Under the pieces are notes generated by a model. It did not search any database, was not told the DNA's origin, and worked only from the letters and a program-made list of their open reading frames with translations. From Acidobacteriota bacterium (GTDB lineage Bacteria; Acidobacteriota; Terriglobia; Terriglobales; Acidobacteriaceae): a stretch of 64,000 bases of DNA. The stretch lies in NCBI GenBank assembly GCA_021846275.1, contig JAJZBZ010000001.1, positions 372,001 to 436,000 of the forward strand, written 5' to 3'. The translations under genes were made by a program, and so were the position numbers. Shown in pieces: positions 37,685 through 46,093 of the stretch (positions are counted from its first letter, which is position 1; every line of letters starts with the position of its first letter).

Positions 37685-40054
37685 TTACTCATCCCACTCC
37701 ATCACCGTCACGGAGCAAGCAGGTAGCTCCAGCGTTCCCCCTGCCGTAAAACCATTTTTCACCTTCACCTGCTCAGAATTTTCATTCGACGCCGCCGGAT
37801 CACCATCCCCCACCCGGCTCCAGCGCATCGTCCCGCCCGCCGCAACCCCATCCACCCGCACCGCATGCGCCGCCGTCCGCGACAGGTTATACGCCACCAG
37901 CACGCGATGCACCTTCTGCCCATCCCGGCTGCGAAACCCGAAAAAATCCAGATCATGCGCCGCCGCCATCTCCACCCCATCGTTGCCGCGCGCCACCGCA
38001 TGCGCCGGATTCGCCCCGCTCACCGCAACCCGCACCATATCGCCGCGAATCTCCGCATTCACCATCGCCTCGGCCACAAACACCGGCCTTCGCCGCATCG
38101 TCGGCCCCATATCCACCACTGATCCCCACAGCCTCACCTGCTTCCCGTCGCCGCGCCGGAACTCATACTGCGGCAGGCTGAAGACCATCGCATCGCGCAC
38201 TCCCTCGTCGCGCTTCATGCGCAGCATCAGATCCGTCACCGCCACTCCGCCCGCCAGCGAAGGCGTCAGCCGGTCCAGCGCCGCCTGGTCCGCCGCTCCC
38301 TCGGTCGAGTGCAGATTCACCTCATAGACCGCCAGCCGCTTCGCAACCGCCGCCTGCCGCGCCTCGGCCAGCAACCCATGCGTCGCAAAATACTCCGGCT
38401 CGGCCAGCAGCGGGTCAAACAACTCCGCATCCGTCGCCCCATGATCCACCGCATGCATCATGTACGGCGCAATCGCCAGCGAATCCGCCAGCTCGCTCGC
38501 ACTCACCACGCGAGCGTCCTGCTCCTCCGGCAGCCGCTCGACACCCGCCTGCGCATTCACCACCAGGTCGAACTTCGCCGCCTCACTTCCCGCAGCCCGG
38601 CGAAACGCCGCAAAAACCTGCCGCGCCTCCGCGCCATACGCGCCCGCATCCTCCATCGATTCGCCGTGAAAAATGCTGTTCCACGCCTCATTGCCCAGCT
38701 CCAGATGAATCCGCTTGAAGACCGTCGTCCACGGCGCAGCCTGGCCTTCAGCCGCGCGCATCGCCCCGCCCGCGCTCGCCGCGTCCCCGGCCAGATACTC
38801 CGCCAGCAGCTTCGCTTCGCCCGCGTCCGTCCCCATCGGAATCACGATCCACGGCTCCGCGCCCACCGCGCGGCAAAGCTCCAGAAACTCCGGCACACCC
38901 ACAGCCACATCCGTCGCCTCCGTCGACCACACCGAATACCCCGCCCGCTCGCGCGCCATCCTCGGCTCCAGCAGCTCGCGCATCGACGCGCCCAGTTGCT
39001 CGCCCGCCATCAGCCGCATCACGCCCGGATCGAGCGCCCGCAGCGTCTCCACCACCTCATCGCGAAAGGCCGTCGGATTCTGCGCCGCGGAATCCGTCAC
39101 CGCCTCCAGCGAAACATCATCCAGCAGCAGACTCGCCCCGGCAATCGCAAAGCTCAGCTTCGCCGTCCCCGCCTGCCCCACATCCACCGCCCGAAAGCGA
39201 AAGCTGTAATCCTGCCAACCCTTGCGCAGCGCAATCTCCCGGCTGAAAAAAACCGGCTGCCCCGCGCGACCCACCGTCGCCGTCAGGCTCGCCGCGCCCG
39301 CCAGCGGCTTCGCCCGAAACCGCAGCTCATACTCCCCGTCGAAACGCAGAAACCGCATCCCCGCCGTCGAATCAAAATACGATGTCACCTCCGCGCTTTC
39401 GCCAGCCATCGCCGCCTCCACGCGCAGCGCCTGCCTTCCCTGCGTCTCCGGCGAAAGATCGCTCCGCTCGGTGCTCAGCCGCGCTCCGCCGCGCACGCTC
39501 GTCCACCACCCCGCCGCCGCGTCGCCCGGAACCTTCTTGCTCAGCCTCACCCACTCGCCTGGCTCCAAACCCGCGCCCGCACTCGCGCCGCCGCTCGCAG
39601 CCTCCACGCGATACCCCTCCGCCGTCGGCAAACTCTGCCCGATCCGCCCACTCGCCGTCGCTGGCTCGTAGACATCCGTCGCCCCCGCCGCCAGCCGAAC
39701 CATCCCCTCGAAACTCCCGCCGTCCCAGAAGCCCGCCGGCCACACCACCCCGCCCATCGTCTCCGTGCAATCTTCCTGCGCGCGGTCGCAATGCACCACC
39801 GACCGATACGTCATCCCCTCAAATCCCGGATTCCGGCTCACCAGATTCCGCAGCATCTGCCCCGAGTCATAAAAATTCTGCTCACCCAGATTCATCCCCA
39901 GCCGCGTCGCCCCGGCCTCGATCACGTCATCCGTCACCGTCACGCGCGTCACCGCCTGGCCAGCCGCCTGCCCCGCGTCGCGCATCCCACACGCCACCGT
40001 CACACACACCGCCAGCGCCGTCGCCGCGCTCCACCATCTGTTTCTCATACCCAT
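37685..40054 (-). CDS. Secreted clan GH-A-like glycoside hydrolase with carbohydrate-binding module
   Basis: About 789 residues from the ATG at 40054 (GGGCGAG upstream). A signal peptide (WWSAATALAVCVTVACG) is followed by an N-terminal domain, a CBM4/9-like beta-sandwich (~190-330; YELRFRAKPL, ASLLLDDVSLE), then a TIM-barrel with the GH-A acid/base motif HLELGNEAWNSIFHG and a likely nucleophile in VYEVNLHSTEG, and a C-terminal beta domain (VHRVLVAYNLSRTAAHAVRV). The pattern resembles alpha-L-arabinofuranosidase-type enzymes (GH51/GH39). It lies next to the polysaccharide operon on the same strand and may trim that polymer. Confidence 0.75.
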   Translation of the reverse strand: MGMRNRWWSAATALAVCVTVACGMRDAGQAAGQAVTRVTVTDDVIEAGATRLGMNLGEQNFYDSGQMLRNLVSRNPGFEGMTYRSVVHCDRAQEDCTETMGGVVWPAGFWDGGSFEGMVRLAAGATDVYEPATASGRIGQSLPTAEGYRVEAASGGASAGAGLEPGEWVRLSKKVPGDAAAGWWTSVRGGARLSTERSDLSPETQGRQALRVEAAMAGESAEVTSYFDSTAGMRFLRFDGEYELRFRAKPLAGAASLTATVGRAGQPVFFSREIALRKGWQDYSFRFRAVDVGQAGTAKLSFAIAGASLLLDDVSLEAVTDSAAQNPTAFRDEVVETLRALDPGVMRLMAGEQLGASMRELLEPRMARERAGYSVWSTEATDVAVGVPEFLELCRAVGAEPWIVIPMGTDAGEAKLLAEYLAGDAASAGGAMRAAEGQAAPWTTVFKRIHLELGNEAWNSIFHGESMEDAGAYGAEARQVFAAFRRAAGSEAAKFDLVVNAQAGVERLPEEQDARVVSASELADSLAIAPYMMHAVDHGATDAELFDPLLAEPEYFATHGLLAEARQAAVAKRLAVYEVNLHSTEGAADQAALDRLTPSLAGGVAVTDLMLRMKRDEGVRDAMVFSLPQYEFRRGDGKQVRLWGSVVDMGPTMRRRPVFVAEAMVNAEIRGDMVRVAVSGANPAHAVARGNDGVEMAAAHDLDFFGFRSRDGQKVHRVLVAYNLSRTAAHAVRVDGVAAGGTMRWSRVGDGDPAASNENSEQVKVKNGFTAGGTLELPACSVTVMEWDE

Positions 40055-40234
40055 CCCAATCTCGCCCCGGATCGCGCAATCCTCGCGCCTGCATCCAGCC
40101 CGCTCGCTGGCACGATCCCCCATCCGCCGGAGGAACGCGGAAATCTCGCGGCGCGGATCGCATTTGTTATAGTTGACGATACATTGCCGCCAATCCTGCA
40201 ACCCATCCTCAACAATCTCAGCCAGGGAGAACCC

Positions 40235-41278
40235 GTGAAGAAACCCGCCGGACTCGCCGCGCTATTCTGCGCGCTTCTATGCTTCACCGCACCAGCCAGC
40301 GCCGCACCCCGCGACAGTCTCTACACCCATCCCGGCCGCCTCGTCAGCGTCGCCGGCCATCGTCTCAACCTGTATTGCGTCGGCAGCGGATCGCCAACCG
40401 TCGTCTTTGACTCGGGCTGGGAAGACTGGGCACCAGCCTGGGCCATCGTCCAGCCAGCCATCGCCGCCCGCACCTGCAGCTATGATCGCGCCGGCAGCGG
40501 CTTCAGCGATCCCGGACCCATGCCTCGCACCAGCGTTCAAATCGCCACCGAGCTTCACGCCGCGCTTCACAACGCCGGCATTCCCGGCCCATACATCCTC
40601 GTCGGCCATTCCTTCGGCAGCTACAACACGCGCGTCTTCGCCGATCTCTACATGCCCGAGGTCGCCGGTCTCGTCCTCGTTGACGGCGAAGACGGCGACG
40701 TCGCATCCCCGTCGCAGCGCGCAAAGGAAGATGCCGACTTCGCTTCCACCACCGCCGAACTCGCACAATGCCGCGACGCCGTCGCCAGCGGCGCTCCACT
40801 GCCCACGATTCCCGGACCCAAATCCGCAGCCGGACCCACGCGTGTTCCCTGTAACGTCCAGTTCTTTCGCGGACTGCCGGAACGCGAGTTCTCGCCCGCG
40901 CTCAATGCCGTCGTCCTTCGCATCACGGCCACCAAACCCGCTCTCTACGATGCCGTCATCTCGGAGATGCAACAGATGCCCTGGGACGAGCGCTATCTTC
41001 AAACCCACATCCGCTCCTTCGGCAATCGCCCCGTTCGTGTCCTCACCGCGCAGAACCACTTCGCCGACAACGCGAACACGCCGCCCGCGCTCCATCAGCA
41101 GCATCTCCTCTTCGAACAAGCGGCGGCAAAGCAACAAGCGCGCTGGCTCTCGCTTTCCTCGGATTCAAAGCAGACTTTCGCCCCGAGGAGCGGCCACTAC
41201 ATCGAACTCGACCAGCCGCAGCTCGTCATCGACGCCATCCGCGAGGAGATCAACCTCGTTCGCGTCCATCCTCGGTAA
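40235..41278 (+). CDS. Secreted alpha/beta hydrolase
   Basis: 347 residues from GTG at 40235, 4 nt after AGGGAGA. Signal peptide GLAALFCALLCFTAPASAA. The fold shows the oxyanion region VVFDSGWEDWAPAW, the nucleophile elbow LVGHSFGSYNTRVF and the catalytic His in RSGHYIELDQP near the C-terminus. It diverges from the hydrolase gene across about 180 bp. Substrate is unknown; periplasmic esterase or lactonase activity is plausible. Confidence 0.87.
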   Translation: MKKPAGLAALFCALLCFTAPASAAPRDSLYTHPGRLVSVAGHRLNLYCVGSGSPTVVFDSGWEDWAPAWAIVQPAIAARTCSYDRAGSGFSDPGPMPRTSVQIATELHAALHNAGIPGPYILVGHSFGSYNTRVFADLYMPEVAGLVLVDGEDGDVASPSQRAKEDADFASTTAELAQCRDAVASGAPLPTIPGPKSAAGPTRVPCNVQFFRGLPEREFSPALNAVVLRITATKPALYDAVISEMQQMPWDERYLQTHIRSFGNRPVRVLTAQNHFADNANTPPALHQQHLLFEQAAAKQQARWLSLSSDSKQTFAPRSGHYIELDQPQLVIDAIREEINLVRVHPR

Positions 41279-41381
41279 ATTCGTCTCGTCGCAGACCTCG
41301 GCCAGCATCAACCGGATCGCCCGCAGAGTGCAGCGAAGACCTGTGCGCCCGACCGTATTCTTTGCCCGCCCGCAATCCCTT

Positions 41382-41387
41382 TATACT
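41382..41387 (+). promoter_or_regulatory. Putative -10 hexamer before the GT4 gene
   Basis: TATACT, one mismatch from consensus, 9 nt before the TTG at 41397. It makes upstream GTG starts unlikely, because they would lie before the transcript start. Confidence 0.45.
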
Positions 41388-41396
41388 GGCTACACT

Positions 41397-42692
41397 TTGC
41401 CTGACCGCGCCGCGCACTCCGCCAATCCCGCCGCGCATCGCACGCGCCTCGCCTATCTGCTGAGCGCCTACCCGGCCGTCTCTCACACCTTTTTCCTGCG
41501 CGAGATTCTCGCCCTCCGCGCGCGCGGGTTTGAAATCCACACCGCCTCCATCAATCCACCCGATCGTCCCCTTGCCGCGCTTCCACCCGAAGAGCAGCGG
41601 GAAGCCGCAGCCACCTTTTACCTGAAGCCGCCGCGCACCGCGCCAGCCCAGTGGCTCGCGCAGTTCGTCGCACTCGTCGCCGCGCTCATCGCCCATCCCC
41701 TCGTCGCCCTGCGCGGACTCCGCGCCGCAGCCTCCATGCCGCGCGCCTCCGTCCCCTGGTCGCTGCGCCTCGGTTACTGGGCCGAAGCCATGCTTCTCGG
41801 CCGCTGGATGCGCCGCCGCTCGCTCACCCACCTCCACGTCCACTTCGGCGGACCCGTCTCCAGCGTCGCCCTGCTCGCCGCACGCGCCTGGAGAATTCCC
41901 TGGTCGCTCACCCTCCACGGCCCCGGTGAATTCCACGACGAAACGCCCACCTGGCTCCGCGAAAAAATCCTCTCCGCCACGCGCCTCTTCGCCATCAGCC
42001 ACTTCACGCGCTCCCAAATCCTGCGCATCGCCCCCGAAGCCGAGCCAAAAACCTTCGTCCTGCGCCTCGGCGTCGAGCCTTCCCTGCTCAATCAGATCCC
42101 AATCCCACGCGACCCCGCGCGCCCGCTCGAAATCCTCTGCACCGGCCGCCTCGTCACGGCCAAAGGCCAGCGCGTCCTCCTTCAAGCCTTCGCCGCGCTC
42201 ACCCGCCGCGACCAGCTTCGCCTCGTCTTCATCGGTGACGGACCCGACCGTGCCGCGCTCCACTCGCTCGCCGCCTCGCTCGGCCTCGCCGCTCGCGTTG
42301 AGTGGACCGGCGCGCTCGACCACGCCTCCACGCTTGCCCGCGTCGCCCGCGCCCATCTCTTCGTCCTCGCCAGCTTCGCCGAGGGCCTGCCCGTCGCACT
42401 CATGGAAGCCATGGCCCTCGGCGTTCCCTGCGTCTCCACCTTCATCGCCGGCATTCCGGAGCTGATCCGCGACGGCGAAAACGGCCTGCTCGTTCCCGCC
42501 TCCGATCCTGCCGCGCTCACCGCCGCCATTGAGCGGCTCATCAACGACCCGTCCCTCCGCCAGCGCCTCGCCGAGCGCGCCCGCCAGACCGTCGCCGACG
42601 AATACAACCTCGCCCGCAACCTCGATCCACTCGCCCGGCATCTCGCCGAACTCGCCGACCGCAGCGCGCCGGAGTCCGCCCGCCATGCCTGA
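41397..42692 (+). CDS. Glycosyltransferase family 4
   Basis: About 431 residues from a TTG at 41397. GT-B fold: N-terminal YLLSAYPAVSHTFFLREILA, LHVHFGGPVSSVALLAAR and LTLHGPGEFHDETP; C-terminal donor-binding RLVTAKGQRVLLQAFA, FIGDGPDRAALHSLA and the E-x7-E motif ASFAEGLPVALMEAMALG. It resembles colanic-acid/EPS GT4 enzymes (WcaL type). The start is uncertain: no ATG exists before residue ~100, and GTG codons at 41328 and 41343 are alternatives. It overlaps the next gene by 8 bp. Confidence 0.87.
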   Translation: MPDRAAHSANPAAHRTRLAYLLSAYPAVSHTFFLREILALRARGFEIHTASINPPDRPLAALPPEEQREAAATFYLKPPRTAPAQWLAQFVALVAALIAHPLVALRGLRAAASMPRASVPWSLRLGYWAEAMLLGRWMRRRSLTHLHVHFGGPVSSVALLAARAWRIPWSLTLHGPGEFHDETPTWLREKILSATRLFAISHFTRSQILRIAPEAEPKTFVLRLGVEPSLLNQIPIPRDPARPLEILCTGRLVTAKGQRVLLQAFAALTRRDQLRLVFIGDGPDRAALHSLAASLGLAARVEWTGALDHASTLARVARAHLFVLASFAEGLPVALMEAMALGVPCVSTFIAGIPELIRDGENGLLVPASDPAALTAAIERLINDPSLRQRLAERARQTVADEYNLARNLDPLARHLAELADRSAPESARHA

Positions 42693-43791
42693 AGTCACGT
42701 CGATTTCGGCCACCATCCCCGCGCTTCCGCCGCTTCCCGTCGACGAATCCCTCGCGCTCTCCGTCGTCATCGTCTCCTTCAACACGCGCGAAACCCTCCG
42801 CCGCTGCCTCGAACTCCTGCAATCCGAACTCGACCGCATCAGCCCAGACCGCATCAGCCCAGACCGGCTCAACCCAGACCGGCTCACCGGCGTCTCGTCC
42901 GAAATCCTCGTCGTCGACAACGCCTCCACCGACGGCTCCGCGGAGATGGTCCAGCATTCCTTCCCCGCCGTGCGCCTGCTGCGCAGCCCCGTCAATCTCG
43001 GCTTCGGCGGAGCCAACAATCTCGCCCTCGGCGCCAGTCGCGGCCACACGCTCCTGCTGCTCAACTCCGACGCTTTCCTCACTCAGCCCGTCCTGCCCGA
43101 ACTGCTGCCGCTCTTTCACGCCGACCCCTCCATCGGCATCCTCGGCATCGCCCAGCTCAGCCGCGACGGCTCGCTCCAACCCTCCGCGCGCCGCTTCCAC
43201 ACCCTCTGGCGCGACGCCTGCATGATGACCGGCCTCGCCGAACGCTTCCCGCGCAATCGCCTCTGGGCCGCTGTCTTCGGCGGACTCGACCGCAAATGGG
43301 CCAACACCGCTCACCCCGTCGATGCCGACTGGCTTCCCGGCGCATTCCTGCTCCTGCGCCGCTCGCTGCTCGATACAATCGGCCTCTTCGACGAGCGTTT
43401 CTTCCTCTACCTCGAAGAGGTCGATCTCTGCCACCGCGCCCGTCGCGCCGGCTGGCGCATCGTCTACCGCCCGGAGTTTTCCGTCCTCCACCTCGGCGGC
43501 GAAAGCGCCGGCTCCGTCAACGCCGCGCTCGACGCCCCACCCAGCCATCAGGTCGTCCTCTGGCGCATGCGCAGCACCCTGCTCTACTACCGCAAATGGC
43601 GCAGCCGCGAGACTCGCGCCGCAGCCGCGCTCGAACTCGCCCTCTATCGACTGCGCTGGCTCCGCAACCGCTGGAGCAGCAGCCCCGCACGCCGCCAGCG
43701 CGCCCGCCACGCGCTCCAGCTCATCGCCCTCATGCGCCAGGCCTGGCGGGATACGCGCGGTGGCCGCCTCAGCCCGCCACGTCCGTGGTAG
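42685..43791 (+). CDS. Glycosyltransferase family 2 (rhamnosyltransferase-like)
   Basis: 368 residues. SVVIVSFNTRETLRRCLELL opens the GT-A domain, then ILVVDNASTDGSAEMVQ, NLGFGGANNLALGASRG, LLLLNSDAFLTQP and the catalytic-type LYLEEVDLCHRARRAGW. This set fits the WbbL/rhamnosyltransferase group. Between the first two motifs lies a 5-residue repeat (ISPDR, ISPDR, LNPDR) coded by a 15-bp tandem repeat. The ATG overlaps the GT4 stop, so the two are coupled. Confidence 0.9.
   Translation: MPEVTSISATIPALPPLPVDESLALSVVIVSFNTRETLRRCLELLQSELDRISPDRISPDRLNPDRLTGVSSEILVVDNASTDGSAEMVQHSFPAVRLLRSPVNLGFGGANNLALGASRGHTLLLLNSDAFLTQPVLPELLPLFHADPSIGILGIAQLSRDGSLQPSARRFHTLWRDACMMTGLAERFPRNRLWAAVFGGLDRKWANTAHPVDADWLPGAFLLLRRSLLDTIGLFDERFFLYLEEVDLCHRARRAGWRIVYRPEFSVLHLGGESAGSVNAALDAPPSHQVVLWRMRSTLLYYRKWRSRETRAAAALELALYRLRWLRNRWSSSPARRQRARHALQLIALMRQAWRDTRGGRLSPPRPW
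42835..42879 (+). repeat. 15-bp tandem repeat, three copies, in a GT2 gene
   Basis: CGCATCAGCCCAGAC (42835-42849), the same again (42850-42864), and CGGCTCAACCCAGAC (42865-42879). They insert an RISPD-type repeat in a surface loop between the first beta strand and the donor-binding motif of the glycosyltransferase. Confidence 0.88.
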
Positions 43792-43897
43792 GGTTCCGAC
43801 GCTCCCCGCCAATTTTTCCCGCCGCCGCCGCGCCCGGCAAATTTATACTCAGTGCAATCGCACCCCCATCCCCTTCCACCGTCCAACCGTGAGTCCG

Positions 43898-44962
43898 ATG
43901 CCCGAAAACTCCGCCGCAGGCTCGCCAACTCAACCGCTCGCCGTCGTCATCATCGGACGCAACGAAGGCCAGCGCCTGCGCGCCTGCCTGCAATCCGTCC
44001 AATCCCTTCGTCTTCCCGAAAACATCCGCCACGCCGTCACCCTCTACGTCGATTCCAACTCCACCGACGACAGCCTCGCCCTCGCGCGCTCGTTCGGTGC
44101 GCACACCATCGCCCTCGCCACCGGCCCCTGGACCGCCGCTCGCGGACGCAACACCGGCTGGCGCGCCGCGCTCGATCTTCACCCCGTCGACTGGATTCTT
44201 TTCCTCGACGGCGACACCACGCTCGACCCCGATTTCCTCAGCGCCGCCTTCGCCGCAGCCATCCCCGACCCACGACTCGCCGCCGTGTACGGCCTGCGCA
44301 CCGAGTCCAACCCGCGCCAATCCATCTACACCCAGGTTCTCGCCCTCGACTGGCTTCTGGACCCGCACCAGCACGCACACTTCGGCGGCGACGTCCTCAT
44401 CCGCGTCGCCGCGCTCCAGGCCACCGGCGGCTACGATGACTCGCTCATCGCCGGCGAAGACCCCGAGCTTTCCCACCGCATGCGCACCCTCGGCTGGCGT
44501 CACCTCCAGCTCGATCAGCTCATGACCACCCACGATCTCGCCATCCGCCGCTTCGTCCAGTACTGGGCGCGCCTGCTCCGCTCCGGATACGCCTACGCCG
44601 ATGTTGCCGAACGCTTCCGCCACACCCCGGAGCGCTTCTGGTTCGGCGACTCGCGCCGCAACCTTCTGCGCGGCTCCTTCTGGCTGCTCTCGTTCGTCGC
44701 CGCGCTCGTCGCCGCGCTCGTCTACGCGCTCGACCACCACTCCGCGCGCGCCGCTCTGGCCATCATCCTCTGGCTCGCGCTCTTCGCCGCCGTCTGCCTG
44801 CGCTCGGCCTGGCGTTACCGCCGCCGCAGCGCCTCGCTCGTCACGCTGTTCCTCTACGGCATCCACTCTCAGTTCCAGCAGATTCCGCTCCTGCTCGGCC
44901 AGCTCACCTGGTTTGCCGACCGTCTGCTCGCGCGCCGCCGCGCCCTCATCGAGTACAAATAA
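43898..44962 (+). CDS. Glycosyltransferase family 2 with C-terminal membrane segments
   Basis: 354 residues from ATG 43898 (a GTG at 43889 is in frame). GT-A motifs: AVVIIGRNEGQRLRACLQSV, LYVDSNSTDDSLALAR, ILFLDGDTTLDPDFL and IAGEDPELSHRMRTLGW. Two to three TM segments follow (FWLLSFVAALVAALVYALDH, ALAIILWLALFAAVCL). Donor and acceptor are unknown. It lies 106 bp after the previous GT2; TATACT occurs at about 43844, 48 nt upstream. Confidence 0.88.
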   Translation: MPENSAAGSPTQPLAVVIIGRNEGQRLRACLQSVQSLRLPENIRHAVTLYVDSNSTDDSLALARSFGAHTIALATGPWTAARGRNTGWRAALDLHPVDWILFLDGDTTLDPDFLSAAFAAAIPDPRLAAVYGLRTESNPRQSIYTQVLALDWLLDPHQHAHFGGDVLIRVAALQATGGYDDSLIAGEDPELSHRMRTLGWRHLQLDQLMTTHDLAIRRFVQYWARLLRSGYAYADVAERFRHTPERFWFGDSRRNLLRGSFWLLSFVAALVAALVYALDHHSARAALAIILWLALFAAVCLRSAWRYRRRSASLVTLFLYGIHSQFQQIPLLLGQLTWFADRLLARRRALIEYK

Positions 44963-45030
44963 TCGCGCATTTCGACCAGCATTTTGCTGCCAGTCGGCAA
45001 CTCCCTCGAAATCACCCGCAAAAACACCAA

Positions 45031-45051
45031 AGCCGCCCATCCCAGGCGGCT
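45031..45051 (-). terminator. Terminator downstream of tRNA-Arg
   Basis: AGCCGCC (45031-45037) pairs with GGCGGCT (45045-45051). On the minus strand the stem is followed by TTGGTGTTTTT, a good T-rich tail. It sits 27 bp past the 3' end of tRNA-Arg and also lies after the convergent GT2 gene. Confidence 0.75.
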
Positions 45052-45077
45052 CATTCCATCCGATTCTTCCCGTTTCA

Positions 45078-45154
45078 TGGTGCGCCCAGAGAGATTCGAA
45101 CTCCCGACCTATTGATTCGTAGTCAATCGCTCTATCCAGCTGAGCTATGGGCGC
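45078..45154 (-). tRNA. tRNA-Arg (anticodon ACG)
   Basis: 77 nt on the minus strand fold as a cloverleaf: acceptor GCGCCCA/TGGGCGC, D arm GCTC/GAGC, anticodon stem ATTGA/TCAAT with loop CTACGAA (anticodon ACG), T arm GGGAG/CTCTC with TTCGAAT, and encoded CCA. The first anticodon base should be edited to inosine to read CGU, CGC and CGA. Confidence 0.97.
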
Positions 45155-45225
45155 ACAAACTGTTTCAACTCAAGCAGAATATCAGGCTTCGCCCCGCCAA
45201 TCAACCGCGCCAGCCACCCTCGCGC

Positions 45226-45480
45226 TCACTGCGCCGCTTCCGCCGCCTGCTCCGGAATCAGCGAAATCTCCTCCACAATCGCCAGTCCCGCGCCCTTCAG
45301 CAGCCCCGCCACCGTCGGCCCGTTCAGCCGCGTCGCGTCATACTCCACGCGCACCACCCGCGCCGCCCGATCCACGCTCAGCCGACGAATCCCGTACACA
45401 TCCTTCACATTCGCAAGCCCAGCCGCCACCGCCGCGCCCGGCTCGCCCTCAAATCGAAACTCCACATCCACCGTCGTCAT
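45226..45480 (-). CDS. HMA-like small protein without the metal-binding CxxC
   Basis: 84 residues with the ferredoxin-like beta-alpha-beta-beta-alpha-beta pattern of heavy-metal-associated domains: VDVEFRFEG, then KDVYGIRRLSVDRAARVVRV and PTVAGLLKGAGLAIVE. Where CopZ-like proteins have MxCxxC, this one has EGEPGAAVA and contains no Cys at all. Metal transport is therefore unlikely. It is 69 bp downstream of the TlpA-type gene on the same strand and may be co-transcribed. Confidence 0.7.
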   Translation of the reverse strand: MTTVDVEFRFEGEPGAAVAAGLANVKDVYGIRRLSVDRAARVVRVEYDATRLNGPTVAGLLKGAGLAIVEEISLIPEQAAEAAQ

Positions 45481-45519
45481 AGCCTGATCATACCAATCCC
45501 GCGCTCCCGCCGCGCGCCA

Positions 45520-45564
45520 TCACTGTTCCAGCTTTCACTGCTCCGGCTTTCACTGTTCCAGCAT
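45520..45564 (-). repeat. 15-bp tandem repeat, three copies, spanning the tlpA-like stop codon
   Basis: Plus-strand units TCACTGTTCCAGCTT (45520-45534), TCACTGCTCCGGCTT (45535-45549) and TCACTGTTCCAGCAT (45550-45564). The third unit is the end of the TlpA-like gene (M-L-E-Q-stop). The two others lie beyond the stop and each carry another in-frame TGA, so the gene has three stops in tandem. Confidence 0.88.
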
Positions 45565-46068
45565 CTTCAGATAATCCATCACTTCAGGACTCGTCCAGTC
45601 CGTCGCGCCCACAAACTTCCGCCGAATCCGCCCGCTCCGGTCAATCGCATACGTCTCCGGCCACATCTCCGAGTGATACTTCGCCGCCGCCGTCTGCCCC
45701 GGATCCCACACCGTCTTCACGTCCATCTGGTGATCCCGCACAAACTGCCGGTACGCATTCTGGTCGTCATCAATGCTCACCGCCAGAATCACCACCTTCG
45801 GATCGCGATGATGCAGCGCCTCCAGCGACGGAATCTCCTCCACGCACGGCGCGCACCAGCTCGCCCAGAAGTTCAGCAGCACCACCTGCCCGCGATAATC
45901 CCCCAGATGCACGCTCGTCGTTCCATCCGCCACCGTAAAATCCGGTGCCATCGTTCCCGGCTGCGACGGATGCCCGCCTCGATCACATCCCGCCAGTGCA
46001 GCCAGCCCGGCCAAGCCAAGCCCGGCCAGCATCGCCCGCCATCTCCCCATGCCCATTCTGTCTCCCAT
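45550..46068 (-). CDS. TlpA/ResA-type thioredoxin-fold lipoprotein
   Basis: 172-residue periplasmic thiol-disulfide oxidoreductase. The N-terminus is a lipoprotein signal: MLAGLGLAGLAALAGC with lipobox LAGC. The AhpC/TSA-Redoxin domain has MAPDFTVADGTTSVHLGDYR, the active site LLNFWASWCAPCVEEIPSLE and the cis-Pro region WPETYAIDRSGRI. Such proteins reduce apocytochromes or other envelope thiols. ATG at 46068 follows GGGAGGT. It diverges from the HpnB-like gene with 25 bp between starts. Confidence 0.92.
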   Translation of the reverse strand: MGDRMGMGRWRAMLAGLGLAGLAALAGCDRGGHPSQPGTMAPDFTVADGTTSVHLGDYRGQVVLLNFWASWCAPCVEEIPSLEALHHRDPKVVILAVSIDDDQNAYRQFVRDHQMDVKTVWDPGQTAAAKYHSEMWPETYAIDRSGRIRRKFVGATDWTSPEVMDYLKMLEQ

Positions 46069-46079
46069 CCCCACCTCCC

Positions 46080-46085
46080 TATAAT
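46080..46085 (+). promoter_or_regulatory. Consensus -10 hexamer directly before the HpnB-like gene
   Basis: TATAAT, a perfect consensus, 8 nt before the ATG at 46094. The spacing leaves no room for a ribosome-binding site, so the mRNA is probably leaderless. It sits in the 25-bp gap between two divergent genes. Confidence 0.55.
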
Positions 46086-46093
46086 ACGAATCC

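Noticed and set aside
38309-40234. Apparent 640-codon N-terminal extension of the alpha/beta hydrolase
   Set aside because: It is antisense to the glycoside hydrolase gene and Arg-rich. The real start at 40235 has a ribosome-binding site and a signal peptide.
43322-43897. N-terminal extension of the GT2 at 43898
   Set aside because: It runs antiparallel in another frame through the preceding GT2 gene and carries no conserved sequence.
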